Made by a program: the position numbers and the translations under genes
Shown: positions 27,005 through 35,769 of the stretch, piece after piece
How the letters are laid out: the number at the start of each line of letters is the position of its first letter
How positions within the stretch are numbered: position 1 is the stretch's first letter
NCBI GenBank assembly: GCA_021787595.1
Contig: JAJYLQ010000004.1
Coordinates: forward strand, 1 to 64,000
Origin: Chloroflexota bacterium
Lineage (GTDB): Bacteria; Chloroflexota; Anaerolineae; Anaerolineales; Villigracilaceae
Reading direction: 5' to 3'
Length of the DNA: 64,000 nt
The notes under the pieces: model-generated
Told to the model about the DNA's origin: nothing
Databases searched by the model: none
Seen by the model: only the letters and a program-made list of their open reading frames with translations

Positions 27005-27352
27005 TCACGAAATCAATCCTGAAAAGTCCAACGACTTGTCCGACCAATCTTTGGCTTGCACGGAAAGCAATATTCGTTGTTTGGGATTTTTGCTGGCTTC
27101 ATCCCATGCTCTTTGCCAAAGCGAAATCATGGTTTGAATGCGGATGAGTTCCGCGGCAGTTTCTGGTTCGGTATCGGCGGCAGTCCATTCGATCAGATGT
27201 TTTGCCTCATCGAGTAAATTAGCGACAATTGTTGGATCAGGTGATTTTCTCGCCGATGATGATATTCGTCCAAACGTGGCGGCAAGTCCACCCAAACGAC
27301 GGGGAAGTGGGTCACGCAAAAAACGCTCGCGAAGTTTTTCCTTGTCCATCAT
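27005..27352 (-). CDS. Conserved small helical protein of unknown function
   Basis: A 115-residue protein I do not recognise. It is charged and helix-rich, starting DKEKLRERFLRDPLPRRLGG, with an acidic LLDEAKHLIEWTAADTEPE core and the tail KRIL-like QRILLSVQAKDWSDKSLDFS. Its ATG at 27352 overlaps the DUF5674 stop as ATGA, and DUF5674 itself overlaps fni, so it is the third gene of a coupled set. A truncated paralogue lies just downstream at 26540-26779. Confidence 0.7.
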   Translation of the reverse strand: MMDKEKLRERFLRDPLPRRLGGLAATFGRISSSARKSPDPTIVANLLDEAKHLIEWTAADTEPETAAELIRIQTMISLWQRAWDEASKNPKQRILLSVQAKDWSDKSLDFSGLIS

Positions 27353-27687
27353 TGGACGCCTCCTAGAATTTCACGCGTCACCGATTCAACTTGTTTACGG
27401 ATGTTATCATCTTGAATCAGAATATTTCGATTTCCCAATCGGGGACGGATATTGATCAATGATTCAAATTCAATCCGCTGTTCACTAGGATACCAGTTTG
27501 CTCCCCATAAATCATCTTGCTCGCTTCTGTCATCCAGTAAAACAGATTCGCAATCTGAATGCATTTCTCCGCCGCCCGATAAAACGCGTCTTCGAATATC
27601 TACAACGATTTTGATCATGTTCTCGTATTCTTGAAGCATATCTTGAATTTGTGCAGGAGCAGCTTTTTCTTTGAGCAAATAAATCAT
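27349..27687 (-). CDS. DUF5674 family protein
   Basis: A 112-residue protein matching the DUF5674 family as I know it: [20 protein letters not shown], then [33 protein letters not shown] and [16 protein letters not shown]. The function is not established. ATG 27687 is chosen because it overlaps the fni stop as ATGA and has GGAG upstream. A longer open frame to 27864 lies inside fni and has no conserved content. Its own stop overlaps the next gene the same way. Confidence 0.85.
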   Translation of the reverse strand: MIYLLKEKAAPAQIQDMLQEYENMIKIVVDIRRRVLSGGGEMHSDCESVLLDDRSEQDDLWGANWYPSEQRIEFESLINIRPRLGNRNILIQDDNIRKQVESVTREILGGVQ

Positions 27688-28709
27688 GATTTCTCCAATG
27701 CAGATTTTAACTCGATTAACTTTCCGGCTCCTACCGCGAACATCGTGACTTGAATCTGCCTCTTTGTCAACTCCATCGTCCCAATTGCTTTCTCTGTTGA
27801 AACTGCCGCGGCTTTCAAAAAGTTTCCTGCCATGCCGCCGAGGGTTGCGCCGAGGGCGATGCACTTGGCGATGTCGAGTCCGTCTTTGAGTCCGCCGCTG
27901 GCGAAGATAAGCATATTCGGCGCGGCCTTTTTCACATTCAAAATTGAATCGGCAGTTGGGATTCCCCAGCCGACAAATGTGGCGGCGAGTTCGTGGGTGA
28001 ACTCATCGGGCGCGCGGTACATCTCCACTTGCGACCAGCTTGTCCCGCCCGCGCCGGCGACGTCAATGGCGCTGACTCCGCAATTGGCTAACAACTTTGC
28101 AGTTCGTTCGGAAATCCCCCAACCAACTTCTTTGGCAATCACAGGCACTTCCAACTTTTTACAAATCACTTCCATCTTTTTACTTAAATCTTTGAATTTC
28201 GTATCTCCGCCTTGCTGCACCGCTTCCTGCAGCGCGTTCAAATGCAGATAAAGCGCGTCGGCTTCGATCATGTCCACGGCGCGGCGGCAATCATCCACAT
28301 CGTAGCCATAATTCAGCTGCACCGCGCCGAGGTTCGCGAACAATAAAATATCGGGCGCGTATTTTCGGACCTGGAATGTTTTGGCTTGCTTTGCATCTTC
28401 GAGCGCGGCGCGCTGCGAGCCGACGCCCATCGCCGTCCGCGTGGATTGGGCCGCTTCGGCCAGCCGGCGGTTGATCGTCCCGGCCTGATGCGTTCCGCCC
28501 GTCATCGAAGAGATCAGGATGGGGGCGCCGAGCCGCTTTCCGAACAGAGTCAGGCTTGTGTCCGCGTCGTCCAAATTAAGTTCGGGCAAAGCCTCATGGA
28601 CGAAGTGAACTTTTTCGAGTCCGGTCGTCAAAGCCGACCGGACATCCTTCTCCAAATTGATCCTGATGTGGTCGGCTTTTCGCTGTTCGATGGGCGCAAC
28701 TTTTGACAT
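27684..28709 (-). CDS. fni: Type 2 isopentenyl-diphosphate delta-isomerase
   Basis: A 341-residue FMN- and NADPH-dependent enzyme that interconverts IPP and DMAPP for isoprenoid synthesis. It has the IDI-2 N-terminus [14 protein letters not shown], the flavin-binding [22 protein letters not shown] and [10 protein letters not shown], the [13 protein letters not shown] strand, [15 protein letters not shown], and the phosphate-binding [21 protein letters not shown]. All blocks expected for an active enzyme are present. It is first in a coupled set with DUF5674 and an unknown gene. It would supply precursors for the diterpenoid operon at 6195-9169, although they are not linked transcriptionally. 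Confidence 0.96.
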   Translation of the reverse strand: MSKVAPIEQRKADHIRINLEKDVRSALTTGLEKVHFVHEALPELNLDDADTSLTLFGKRLGAPILISSMTGGTHQAGTINRRLAEAAQSTRTAMGVGSQRAALEDAKQAKTFQVRKYAPDILLFANLGAVQLNYGYDVDDCRRAVDMIEADALYLHLNALQEAVQQGGDTKFKDLSKKMEVICKKLEVPVIAKEVGWGISERTAKLLANCGVSAIDVAGAGGTSWSQVEMYRAPDEFTHELAATFVGWGIPTADSILNVKKAAPNMLIFASGGLKDGLDIAKCIALGATLGGMAGNFLKAAAVSTEKAIGTMELTKRQIQVTMFAVGAGKLIELKSALEKS

Positions 28710-28750
28710 GGGGGAGTGTTCCTGTGTTTGAATTCCAAAAAACCTGCCTG

Positions 28751-28759
28751 TGTTACAAT
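28751..28759 (+). promoter_or_regulatory. Extended -10 candidate for acpP
   Basis: TGTTACAAT fits an extended -10 element and lies 35 bases before the acyl carrier protein start. No strong -35 is visible. Confidence 0.4.
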
Positions 28760-28794
28760 TGGCACGCTAAATCAAATGGATGGAGGATTATCTC

Positions 28795-29028
28795 ATGGCT
28801 GACACGTTTGCCGAAGTCAAGAAAATTGTTGTGGATTTGCTCGGTGTAGATGAGGGCAAGGTGACACCCGAAGCTCGCTTCCGCGAGGACCTCGAAGCGG
28901 ACTCGCTCGATCTCGTTGAACTCATCATGGCCTTTGAAGACAAGTTCGGCGCCGAAATTTCTGACGAAGCCGCGCAGAAAATCACAACAGTTGGCGAGGC
29001 TGTTGCCTACATTGACGGACACAAGTAA
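28795..29028 (+). CDS. acpP: Acyl carrier protein
   Basis: A 77-residue carrier that holds growing fatty acyl chains on a phosphopantetheine arm. The attachment site is Ser in [18 protein letters not shown], the classic DSL motif. Acidic helices II and III are present, and it ends [15 protein letters not shown]. The start ATG 28795 is preceded by GGAGG. The frame is open five codons further but those cover the ribosome site. It is transcribed alone, divergent from fni and followed by a hairpin. Confidence 0.96.
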   Translation: MADTFAEVKKIVVDLLGVDEGKVTPEARFREDLEADSLDLVELIMAFEDKFGAEISDEAAQKITTVGEAVAYIDGHK

Positions 29029-29060
29029 TTCTTCCGTTTTGCGTTGCAGTGATTATAACC

Positions 29061-29095
29061 GTAGAGCCGCCTTGAGGCGGCTCTACGTGTTTAAT
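29061..29095 (+). terminator. Hairpin downstream of acpP
   Basis: GTAGAGCCGCCT and AGGCGGCTCTAC form a perfect 12-base-pair stem with a TG loop, followed by GTGTTTAATT. This is a candidate terminator for acpP. It may also belong to a dispersed repeat family, since the T tract is weak. Confidence 0.5.
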
Positions 29096-29186
29096 TATGT
29101 CGCTCTGAGCGTAGCGAAGAGTCTCCACCGCAAAGCGGCGGGATTCTTCGGTCGCTTCGCTCCTTCAGAAGACATGGATGGAGATT

Positions 29187-29621
29187 TCAGCCTTTCAACG
29201 CGGCATCAGCCTCGTCCAGGTGTTCGTTGCGATGCAAGGCGCGGATGACAAAACGCTTGTTGAATGTATAAATTTCTTCCAGTAACTTCAGCGGGTATTC
29301 TTCGAGTCGCCTGTCGAGTTTCTCGGCAGTTTCAACCACAAGACGCGCCGCTTCACGCGGCGGGATGACGGCCCAAAGCGGCAGTGAAATATCGTTCACG
29401 GCGATGTCAATGCCGGGAGCGGAAAGTTTGCCGTCCCGTTCGGTTGCATCCAGAACGTACATCACGCGCCGATCCCAGAAAGCCAGATGCGCCAGCGTGA
29501 TCGCAACCGTCCAGTGTTCGCCAACGCGGTGCTGCAATTCTTTATCAGATAATTTTGCCATGCCGCGGATGCGTTCGGTGGATGCGCGATTTTGTTCGAT
29601 GTAAGATTTGTCTATTGCCAT
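29187..29621 (-). CDS. DinB-like four-helix protein
   Basis: A 144-residue protein with the layout of the DinB/YfiT-like family: an N-terminal helix with NRASTERIRGMAKLSDKEL, the HWTVAITLAHLAFWDRRVMY helix carrying the family His, and a C-terminal HRNEHLDEADAAL with two further His. These three His sites would bind a metal. Members act as thiol-dependent transferases or have unknown roles. It is alone on the minus strand between acpP and the sucD gene. Confidence 0.8.
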   Translation of the reverse strand: MAIDKSYIEQNRASTERIRGMAKLSDKELQHRVGEHWTVAITLAHLAFWDRRVMYVLDATERDGKLSAPGIDIAVNDISLPLWAVIPPREAARLVVETAEKLDRRLEEYPLKLLEEIYTFNKRFVIRALHRNEHLDEADAALKG

Positions 29622-29708
29622 AACGAATCTCCTTCATCAAAACAAGCAGGGGCATAGCGAGGCGACGCACGATCTGAGTCTTCCATATTCCCGCTATGCC
29701 CCTACATA

Positions 29709-30569
29709 TTATTTCAATAAAGACGGAATCTCTTCCGGATGTTTTGCGACTTTCACGCCCGCGGCTTCGAGCGCCTTGACTTTATCGGCAGCGGAACCTG
29801 CGCCGCCTTCGATGATCGCGCCGGCGTGCCCCATGCGCTTGCCGGGAGGGGCGGTTTGTCCCGCGATGAACGAAACAACCGGCTTGGTCATCTTCGACGC
29901 GATGTATTCCGCGGCCTTGTCTTCATCCGTGCCGCCGATCTCGCCGATCATCACGACCTTTTCGGTTTGCGGGTCGTGCTCGAACATTTCCAGCACGTCA
30001 ATGAAATTTGTGCCGTTGATCGGGTCGCCGCCGATGCCCACGCACGTCGAAGCGCCCAGGCCGACCAGTTTGAGCGCGTACAGCACTTCATAGGTCAACG
30101 TGCCGGAGCGTGATACGACGCCCATATTGCCGGGGATGGCGATGTCGCCGGGGATGATCCCGACTTTTGATTCGCCGGGCGTCAACAAGCCGGGGCAGTT
30201 TGGTCCGACGAGCCGGACCTTTTTCTGGTCAATGTAATTGCGGACGCGCATCATGTCCTGGACGGCGATGCCTTCGGTGATGCAGATGATCAACGGGATG
30301 CCGGCGTCCGCGGCTTCGAAAATCGAATCGGGTGCGAAACGCGCGGGGACGAAGATCACGGAGCAGTTCGCCCCGGTAGCTTCCACCGCCAATTTGACCG
30401 AGTCGAACACCGGAATTTTTTCGTCCACCCATTCGCCGCCTTTGCCGGGCGTCATGCCCGCGACAACATTGGTTCCGTAGGCAACCATTTGGCGAGTGTG
30501 AAATAAGCCTTCGTTTCCGGTAATGCCTTGCACAACAAGGCGCGTGTTTTTATTGATGAGAATGCTCAT
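29709..30569 (-). CDS. sucD: Succinyl-CoA ligase, alpha subunit
   Basis: A 286-residue TCA-cycle enzyme subunit that makes ATP or GTP while releasing succinate and CoA. The CoA-binding Rossmann domain opens [20 protein letters not shown]. The phospho-His lies in [13 protein letters not shown], and [17 protein letters not shown] and [19 protein letters not shown] are family blocks. It is the second gene of a sucC-sucD pair, separated from sucC by an inverted-repeat element of about 76 bases. Confidence 0.97.
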   Translation of the reverse strand: MSILINKNTRLVVQGITGNEGLFHTRQMVAYGTNVVAGMTPGKGGEWVDEKIPVFDSVKLAVEATGANCSVIFVPARFAPDSIFEAADAGIPLIICITEGIAVQDMMRVRNYIDQKKVRLVGPNCPGLLTPGESKVGIIPGDIAIPGNMGVVSRSGTLTYEVLYALKLVGLGASTCVGIGGDPINGTNFIDVLEMFEHDPQTEKVVMIGEIGGTDEDKAAEYIASKMTKPVVSFIAGQTAPPGKRMGHAGAIIEGGAGSAADKVKALEAAGVKVAKHPEEIPSLLK

Positions 30570-30592
30570 GAGTCATATTCTCCAAAGTTCAT

Positions 30593-30668
30593 GTCGTTGC
30601 GAGTCTTCGAGAAGCAATCTCCTTGAACATTCTGTTGGTTGTTACTTGAGATTGCTCCTCGCAACGAC
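30593..30668. repeat. GTCGTTGCGAG-bounded inverted-repeat element
   Basis: GTCGTTGCGAG at the left end and CTCGCAACGAC at the right are exact reverse complements. Inside, GAAGCAATCTC and GAGATTGCTCC also pair. The whole 76-base unit folds on itself and sits between sucC and sucD. Confidence 0.75.
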
Positions 30669-30678
30669 ACATCACGTT

Positions 30679-31818
30679 TTATTTCTTCCCTTTTGCCGCG
30701 GCGACGGACTTCCTGGCCGCGTCGGCCAGCGTTTCAGCCGTGATCATTTTCGCATCGGCCAGCAGCTTGCGGCCTTCTTCCGCGTTCGTCCCGACGAGGC
30801 GCACGACCATCGGCACTTTCGGTTTGACTTCATCCATGGCAACCAAAATCCCGCGCGCGACTTCGTCACAGCGTGTGATGCCGCCAAAGATGTTGAACAG
30901 CACAGCTTTGACATTTAGATCGGAGAGAATGATCTTCATCGCGGCCGCGACTTTGTCCGAGCCTGCGCCGCCGCCAATATCGAGGAAGTTGGCAGGTTCG
31001 CCGCCGAACAGTTTGACGATGTCCATGCTGGTCATGGCCAGGCCTGCGCCGTTGACCATGCATCCGATGCTGCCATCGAGCTTGATGTAGGAAAGTCCGT
31101 ATTTGCGCGCTTCGGTTTCAGCGGGCGCTTCTTCGTCCACGTCGCGCATCTCGGCCAGGTCCGCGTGGCGGAACATGGCGTTGTCGTCAATCATCATCTT
31201 GCCGTCGAGCGCGACGAGGCGCTTGTCTTTTGTGATGACCAGCGGATTGATCTCGGCGAGCGTTGCATCGTTCTGCGAATAAACCTGCCACAGGCCCGTG
31301 GCGATCTTGCTGAAATCCTTCCAGTATTCGCGCGGCAAATCAATGGATGCGGCGATGTCGCGTGCCTGATAATCGCGCAGACCCAGCAGCGGGTCAATGT
31401 GAACCTTGATGATTTTTTCCGGCGTCTTGGCGGCGACTTCTTCGATCTCCATGCCGCCCGCCGCGGAGGCGATCATCACCGGTTTGCGCGCGGCGCGATC
31501 GTTGGTGATCGAGAAATAGATTTCGGATTCGATCGCTGCGGCTTCGTCCACTAGAACTTTGCGAACCGGCAGGCCTTTGATCTCCATCGCAAGAATTTGT
31601 GCGGCAAGCACTTCAGCTTCGTCGGGATTTTTTGCAAGTTTCACGCCGCCCGCTTTTCCACGTCCGCCCACCAGCACCTGCGATTTAATAACAACGCGGC
31701 CGCCCAACTCTTCAGCAATCGCCTTTGCTTCGCTTGCGGCAGCCGCTACCCGTCCCTTTGGGATCGGAATGCCGTATCTGGCAAAAATCTGTTTGGATTG
31801 ATACTCGTGAAGTTTCAT
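30679..31818 (-). CDS. sucC: Succinyl-CoA ligase, beta subunit
   Basis: A 379-residue ATP-grasp subunit that binds the nucleotide and succinate. It begins [20 protein letters not shown], a family hallmark, and has [18 protein letters not shown], the metal-site [22 protein letters not shown] and the succinate loop [13 protein letters not shown]. Length is normal for the prokaryotic enzyme. It is upstream of sucD. Confidence 0.97.
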   Translation of the reverse strand: MKLHEYQSKQIFARYGIPIPKGRVAAAASEAKAIAEELGGRVVIKSQVLVGGRGKAGGVKLAKNPDEAEVLAAQILAMEIKGLPVRKVLVDEAAAIESEIYFSITNDRAARKPVMIASAAGGMEIEEVAAKTPEKIIKVHIDPLLGLRDYQARDIAASIDLPREYWKDFSKIATGLWQVYSQNDATLAEINPLVITKDKRLVALDGKMMIDDNAMFRHADLAEMRDVDEEAPAETEARKYGLSYIKLDGSIGCMVNGAGLAMTSMDIVKLFGGEPANFLDIGGGAGSDKVAAAMKIILSDLNVKAVLFNIFGGITRCDEVARGILVAMDEVKPKVPMVVRLVGTNAEEGRKLLADAKMITAETLADAARKSVAAAKGKK

Positions 31819-31863
31819 GTGTTTCCCTTATACATGGAATCAAAACACGGCGATTATACCACC

Positions 31864-31908
31864 GCGAAAAAAAGCAAATCGTCCGGCAATATCTCTGCCG
31901 GACGATTT
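31864..31908 (-). terminator. Terminator of the Agl23-NHL gene
   Basis: On the minus strand AAATCGTCCGGCA and TGCCGGACGATTT form a perfect 13-base-pair stem around a seven-base loop, followed by GCTTTTTTTC. This is a strong intrinsic terminator placed just after the stop at 31914. It lies inside the leader of sucC. Confidence 0.85.
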
Positions 31909-31913
31909 CGTGA

Positions 31914-34900
31914 CTAAGGTAATGTGAATCTCATGATTCGATTGTTGGTCCCCGCGTCTGTTACCCAGACATGGCCTTGTGCATCCACAACAATGCCTGC
32001 GGCTAACGCAAAGGTCGAGGGAGTGGTGCCGTAATCTCCCCACGTTTGGACGAGCTGTCCGTCGGTGGTGTATTCGATCACGCGATAACCCTCCGGGTCG
32101 GTAATGAAGACGTGGCCTTTATTATCCACGGCAATGAACGGTTTGTTGTCGAGCGATTGGCCGTTCCAGCCGTTGAGGACATCCCATTGCTTGAGCGGAG
32201 TAAATGTCAGGCCATCGGGCGATGGGCTAAAAGTTTGGACGCGCTGGTTCCATGTGTCGGCGATATAGACGATACCCTGCGAATCGATTGCGATACCGAC
32301 TGGTTCATCGAATTGACCCGCGCCGACGCCAGCGGAACCAAACTGCGTGATGTAGTTCCCGTTCGCGTCGAACACGACGACGCGCTTGTTCCCGGTATCA
32401 ACAACGTAGACGTGGCCCTTGGCGTCCACTGCAATTCCGCGCGGACCGTAGAATGTATCCGGCTGAGTACCCTGCCCGAAAATGCCCCACATTTTTACGA
32501 ACTGGCCGTCCGCCGTGAATTTTTGGATGCGATGATTCCACGTGTCCGCGACGTAAACCGAACCATCCGGGCCGACCGCCACTCCCCACGGTTCGTTGAA
32601 CGTCGAAGGCGGCGCGTTTGGATTCGGGTTGTTGGGATCGTTGCCGGTGGGTGTGCCCCACTCATTGATCAGGTTCCCGCCTGGGTCGAAGTGCAGGATG
32701 CGATGATTGCGCGAGTCGGCCACGTAAAATGTCCCGTCCGGGGCGAACGCCAGACCGCGCGGCGCGTTCATCGGCACGGATAATTTGCTCGAGGTGATGA
32801 TCTGATCGGCATTGAGGGTGATCGTCTTTCCCTGGTAGGGATCCACTTCGGCAACGGGCTGCGCGGGCGCTGTGCCGTATTTCCAGATTTGCTGGGCAAC
32901 ATCCTTGCGGATGTACATGCGCATCGCGTCCGATGGCTGCCAGGTGGCGAGCGTCATATTCGTGCTGCCCGTCGCCGCGGCATAGGCTGTGTAATCGCGG
33001 TTCAGCCAAATATCCCAGATGCCAGCGCGGATGGCCGGATTCAAGATGGCGGAACAGATGCGCGAGAAATCCCTGGTCTTGATGAGTCTCAGGAAGCTAA
33101 GGACGCCGCTGCAGGAATAATTTTGATCGAACGGAACGGACGGCTGCCTGTCGCTGACCAGATTGAAGTAATCCTGGTTCGGCCACCACATGCGGATGTA
33201 ATCAATGCGGTAATAATCCGGGCCGAGGGCCTGTTCGATCTTGTCGAAGTTTTTCGAATCGACGATCACGATGGTCGAATCGCGCAAGGCGCGCGTGGGC
33301 TGGTCGAACGAATGCTGGTTCGTGAAATCGCGCAGATACCAGACGAACGGCCATGAGACGCCCGTGTCCGGTGCGCTGGCATCGTAAGCGATGTTGATTC
33401 CCATGCCGCCGGTCGTGCGCTCGGAAATTTCGGTCGCCTGGCTGATGACATCTTTTACACCCGCCGCAGCGTGCGCGTAAACGAGATATTCGGTGGCGTC
33501 GTTATAGTCAATGTAGGAGGCCCTGAACGCGGCGCGGACTGTCAGCACGGCCATGATGGTGAAGAACGTCAGGATAACGACATTGGCGATTTGTCTTCCG
33601 GCCCAGTCGCGCAGCAGATAGATCAAGCCCAGCGCGCTGGCAATCGCAACGATGGCGGGCAAAAGGAATGCCATCGTGTTTTGCAGCTGCAGCAACTCGG
33701 AACCCTGGAATGGCGGCGTTGGACTGAGCAGGGCGATCATGGCGGCGGCAAAACTTGTAAAGAAGATGAAGACCGCGGCGAGCGCGAGCAATGCTTTCTG
33801 CTGGCGGAGTTTTTGCCAATCGGTCGTGTCAATCACGTAGCCGAGCCCCCAGCCGGCAAACAAGATCATCGGCCAGGTCAAATGATATGTGAGCCACGGC
33901 ATCTTTTCGCCCGCGAGGCTGAACGCCGTGATGCTGGCGACGATCCAATAGATGAGCAGCGGGAAGGTGTTATGGAAGTTGGCTTCCTCGGTCGAGACCG
34001 GCTCTGCGGCGGCTGATTCTTCGCCGTCCCCGGATGTGAGTTTGGCCGGCTTGCGCCGCAGCGCAAGAACAAGCGCCAGGATCGCGCCGAGGAACGGGAG
34101 AAATTCATAGATCGGAATTTGAATCAGGATGTAGTAATACCACGGCTGGCTGCCGCGCTGGACCGCCTGCTGTGCGAGCCAGTATCCGAGCGAACCCACT
34201 ACACCGGTGAAGAAGCCGTCGGTATTGGTGAAGACCGTTGTGTAAAAGACTGTGTAGGGAATCCAGAACGTCAGCGCGTATTTCCACCAATCTTTGTTCC
34301 AGAGCAAACCGATGGCAATGGAGATCGCGAAGAAACCCGCGACGAACAGTCCGATGACCGTTACGTCGTGCTGCGTCAGCGCCTGGACTTCGGGCGCGGT
34401 GGTGGGAATGGTGGTGTGCAGCCAGTTTTGCAGGAACTTGATGGGGAAGGGTGTGAGCATGGGCAGGACAAAGGTTCCTGCCAGGATCAACATGTCGAAG
34501 GAGCGCTCGGTTTTGACCCGCTCCCACGTATAACCGCGGACGAGGAAATATCCAGCCGCAATCATGGCCATGAGTCCGGCAAGGATCAGGATCGCGGCAG
34601 GCGAGGCCGCGCTCGTCGTCGGTTGAAGCGGAGAAGCTGGAGCGGAAGGGTTGGCGGGCGAGGCGACCTCGGTCGAGCCGAGGATGCCCGCTTTGCCGCC
34701 GGCAATCCCAAACCCCGCGCCGACGCCGAGCAATAAAATCCCAACCGCGAGGGCGATGATAAAAACGCGATACGCCAGAACGTCGTCCCAGGTTTTACGC
34801 GTCACGCGCGCGATGAAATAGATCGCGAGAAAGATCAAAAGCTCGGCGGTGTACATGAACGAAGTTTCTTTATCGGTAAAGTGGATGACCAGAGCAGCAG

Positions 34901-35432
34901 CCAGCCAGTAAAGATATTTTCGTTCGCCGCTCTCGAAATAGCGAAGCACGATGTAGAGCATCAAAACGCCGGAGAAAACCGCGTACGCGTCTTCGCGGAC
35001 ATAGCGTCCGTAGAACAGCATGATGGGCGAGATCACCATCATGGCACCTGCGAGGAGCCCGCCGGTCCTGCCGAGATAGCGCCGCCAATACCACGCCATC
35101 GAGATGGTCGCAATGCTGAACAGCGCGGCGGGAATACGAGCCGTAAAATCGTTCGGGCTGAACAGGAAATAGGAAAGGGCGATCAGGTGGAACTGCAGCG
35201 GCCCGTGCATCATCGGGTTATGCTGGTAGCCGTCGCCTTTATAAAGCAGCCACGAGAAATAGGTGTGCAGACTCTCGTCATGACTCATCACGCGCGCGCC
35301 GAGATTGTAAAAGCGCGAGATGACAGCCACCAGAATGATGACTGCAAAGATGGCGACTCCTCTTGTGATTGCGGGGAATGCGGGGTGAATGGGGCGTTCA
35401 AGCCAGGATTTGTTTTCTTGGTTTGCTTCCAT
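31914..35432 (-). CDS. Agl23-like membrane glycosyltransferase with C-terminal NHL beta-propeller
   Basis: A 1172-residue two-part protein. Residues 1-about 600 are a polytopic GT-C fold of the TIGR03663 (Agl23) type, with the acidic SRFYNLGARVMSHDESLHTYF loop after the first helix, HNPMMHGPLQFHLIAL, and about 12 membrane segments. Such proteins are thought to use polyprenyl-phosphate sugars. After a periplasmic stretch, residues from about 890 hold six NHL-type blades, with repeated units like RGLAFAPDGTFYVADSRNHRI, GVAVGPDGSVYVADTWNHRI and GIAIDSQGIVYIADTWNQRV. The propeller would lie outside the cell and could bind glycans or protein. ATG 35432 (MEANQENK) fits. The open frame to 35528 reads repeat sequence. 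Confidence 0.9.
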   Translation of the reverse strand: MEANQENKSWLERPIHPAFPAITRGVAIFAVIILVAVISRFYNLGARVMSHDESLHTYFSWLLYKGDGYQHNPMMHGPLQFHLIALSYFLFSPNDFTARIPAALFSIATISMAWYWRRYLGRTGGLLAGAMMVISPIMLFYGRYVREDAYAVFSGVLMLYIVLRYFESGERKYLYWLAAALVIHFTDKETSFMYTAELLIFLAIYFIARVTRKTWDDVLAYRVFIIALAVGILLLGVGAGFGIAGGKAGILGSTEVASPANPSAPASPLQPTTSAASPAAILILAGLMAMIAAGYFLVRGYTWERVKTERSFDMLILAGTFVLPMLTPFPIKFLQNWLHTTIPTTAPEVQALTQHDVTVIGLFVAGFFAISIAIGLLWNKDWWKYALTFWIPYTVFYTTVFTNTDGFFTGVVGSLGYWLAQQAVQRGSQPWYYYILIQIPIYEFLPFLGAILALVLALRRKPAKLTSGDGEESAAAEPVSTEEANFHNTFPLLIYWIVASITAFSLAGEKMPWLTYHLTWPMILFAGWGLGYVIDTTDWQKLRQQKALLALAAVFIFFTSFAAAMIALLSPTPPFQGSELLQLQNTMAFLLPAIVAIASALGLIYLLRDWAGRQIANVVILTFFTIMAVLTVRAAFRASYIDYNDATEYLVYAHAAAGVKDVISQATEISERTTGGMGINIAYDASAPDTGVSWPFVWYLRDFTNQHSFDQPTRALRDSTIVIVDSKNFDKIEQALGPDYYRIDYIRMWWPNQDYFNLVSDRQPSVPFDQNYSCSGVLSFLRLIKTRDFSRICSAILNPAIRAGIWDIWLNRDYTAYAAATGSTNMTLATWQPSDAMRMYIRKDVAQQIWKYGTAPAQPVAEVDPYQGKTITLNADQIITSSKLSVPMNAPRGLAFAPDGTFYVADSRNHRILHFDPGGNLINEWGTPTGNDPNNPNPNAPPSTFNEPWGVAVGPDGSVYVADTWNHRIQKFTADGQFVKMWGIFGQGTQPDTFYGPRGIAVDAKGHVYVVDTGNKRVVVFDANGNYITQFGSAGVGAGQFDEPVGIAIDSQGIVYIADTWNQRVQTFSPSPDGLTFTPLKQWDVLNGWNGQSLDNKPFIAVDNKGHVFITDPEGYRVIEYTTDGQLVQTWGDYGTTPSTFALAAGIVVDAQGHVWVTDAGTNNRIMRFTLP

Positions 35433-35769
35433 GTTCGACTCTTGATATAAGATGGGTTGACTATCATTACAGCGCAAGGTTGAGCAATCGTTCCCCGCCA
35501 ATTCTCCCTCACCCTTTCCCTCTCCCAAAGGAAGAGGAGACTCCCTTCCCCATTCGGGGGAAGGGTTGGGGATGAGGGCGAAAACGGTAGGAAAGCCATG
35601 AGCAGAACCCTCAAAGCTCTAACTTTGCACTGTAATACTATAATTCAAAGCACATGTTCTGACAAGCAATAACTTGGAACACGCTTAATGCGTTGAAGTG
35701 TCGGAGTTTGGACTTCAGTCCGCTTACGCAAGAAATTTGCAGACTGAAGTCTGCGCTCCGCAAAATTTG
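35433..35769. other. Repeat-filled intergenic region
   Basis: About 340 bases between rlmN and the Agl23 gene. It holds the second long repeat copy (35510-35636) and, at 35708-35760, a unit GGACTTCAGTCCGC...GACTGAAGTCTGCGCTCCG that resembles 50453-50497. No gene is seen. The promoter of the Agl23 gene must lie within or next to the repeat. Confidence 0.6.
35510..35636. repeat. Long dispersed repeat, copy 2
   Basis: Matches 1-127 base for base at a constant offset, with few differences. Two hairpins are followed by the tail ATGAGCAGAACCCTCAA. It sits about 80 bases upstream of the Agl23 start codon. Confidence 0.85.
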
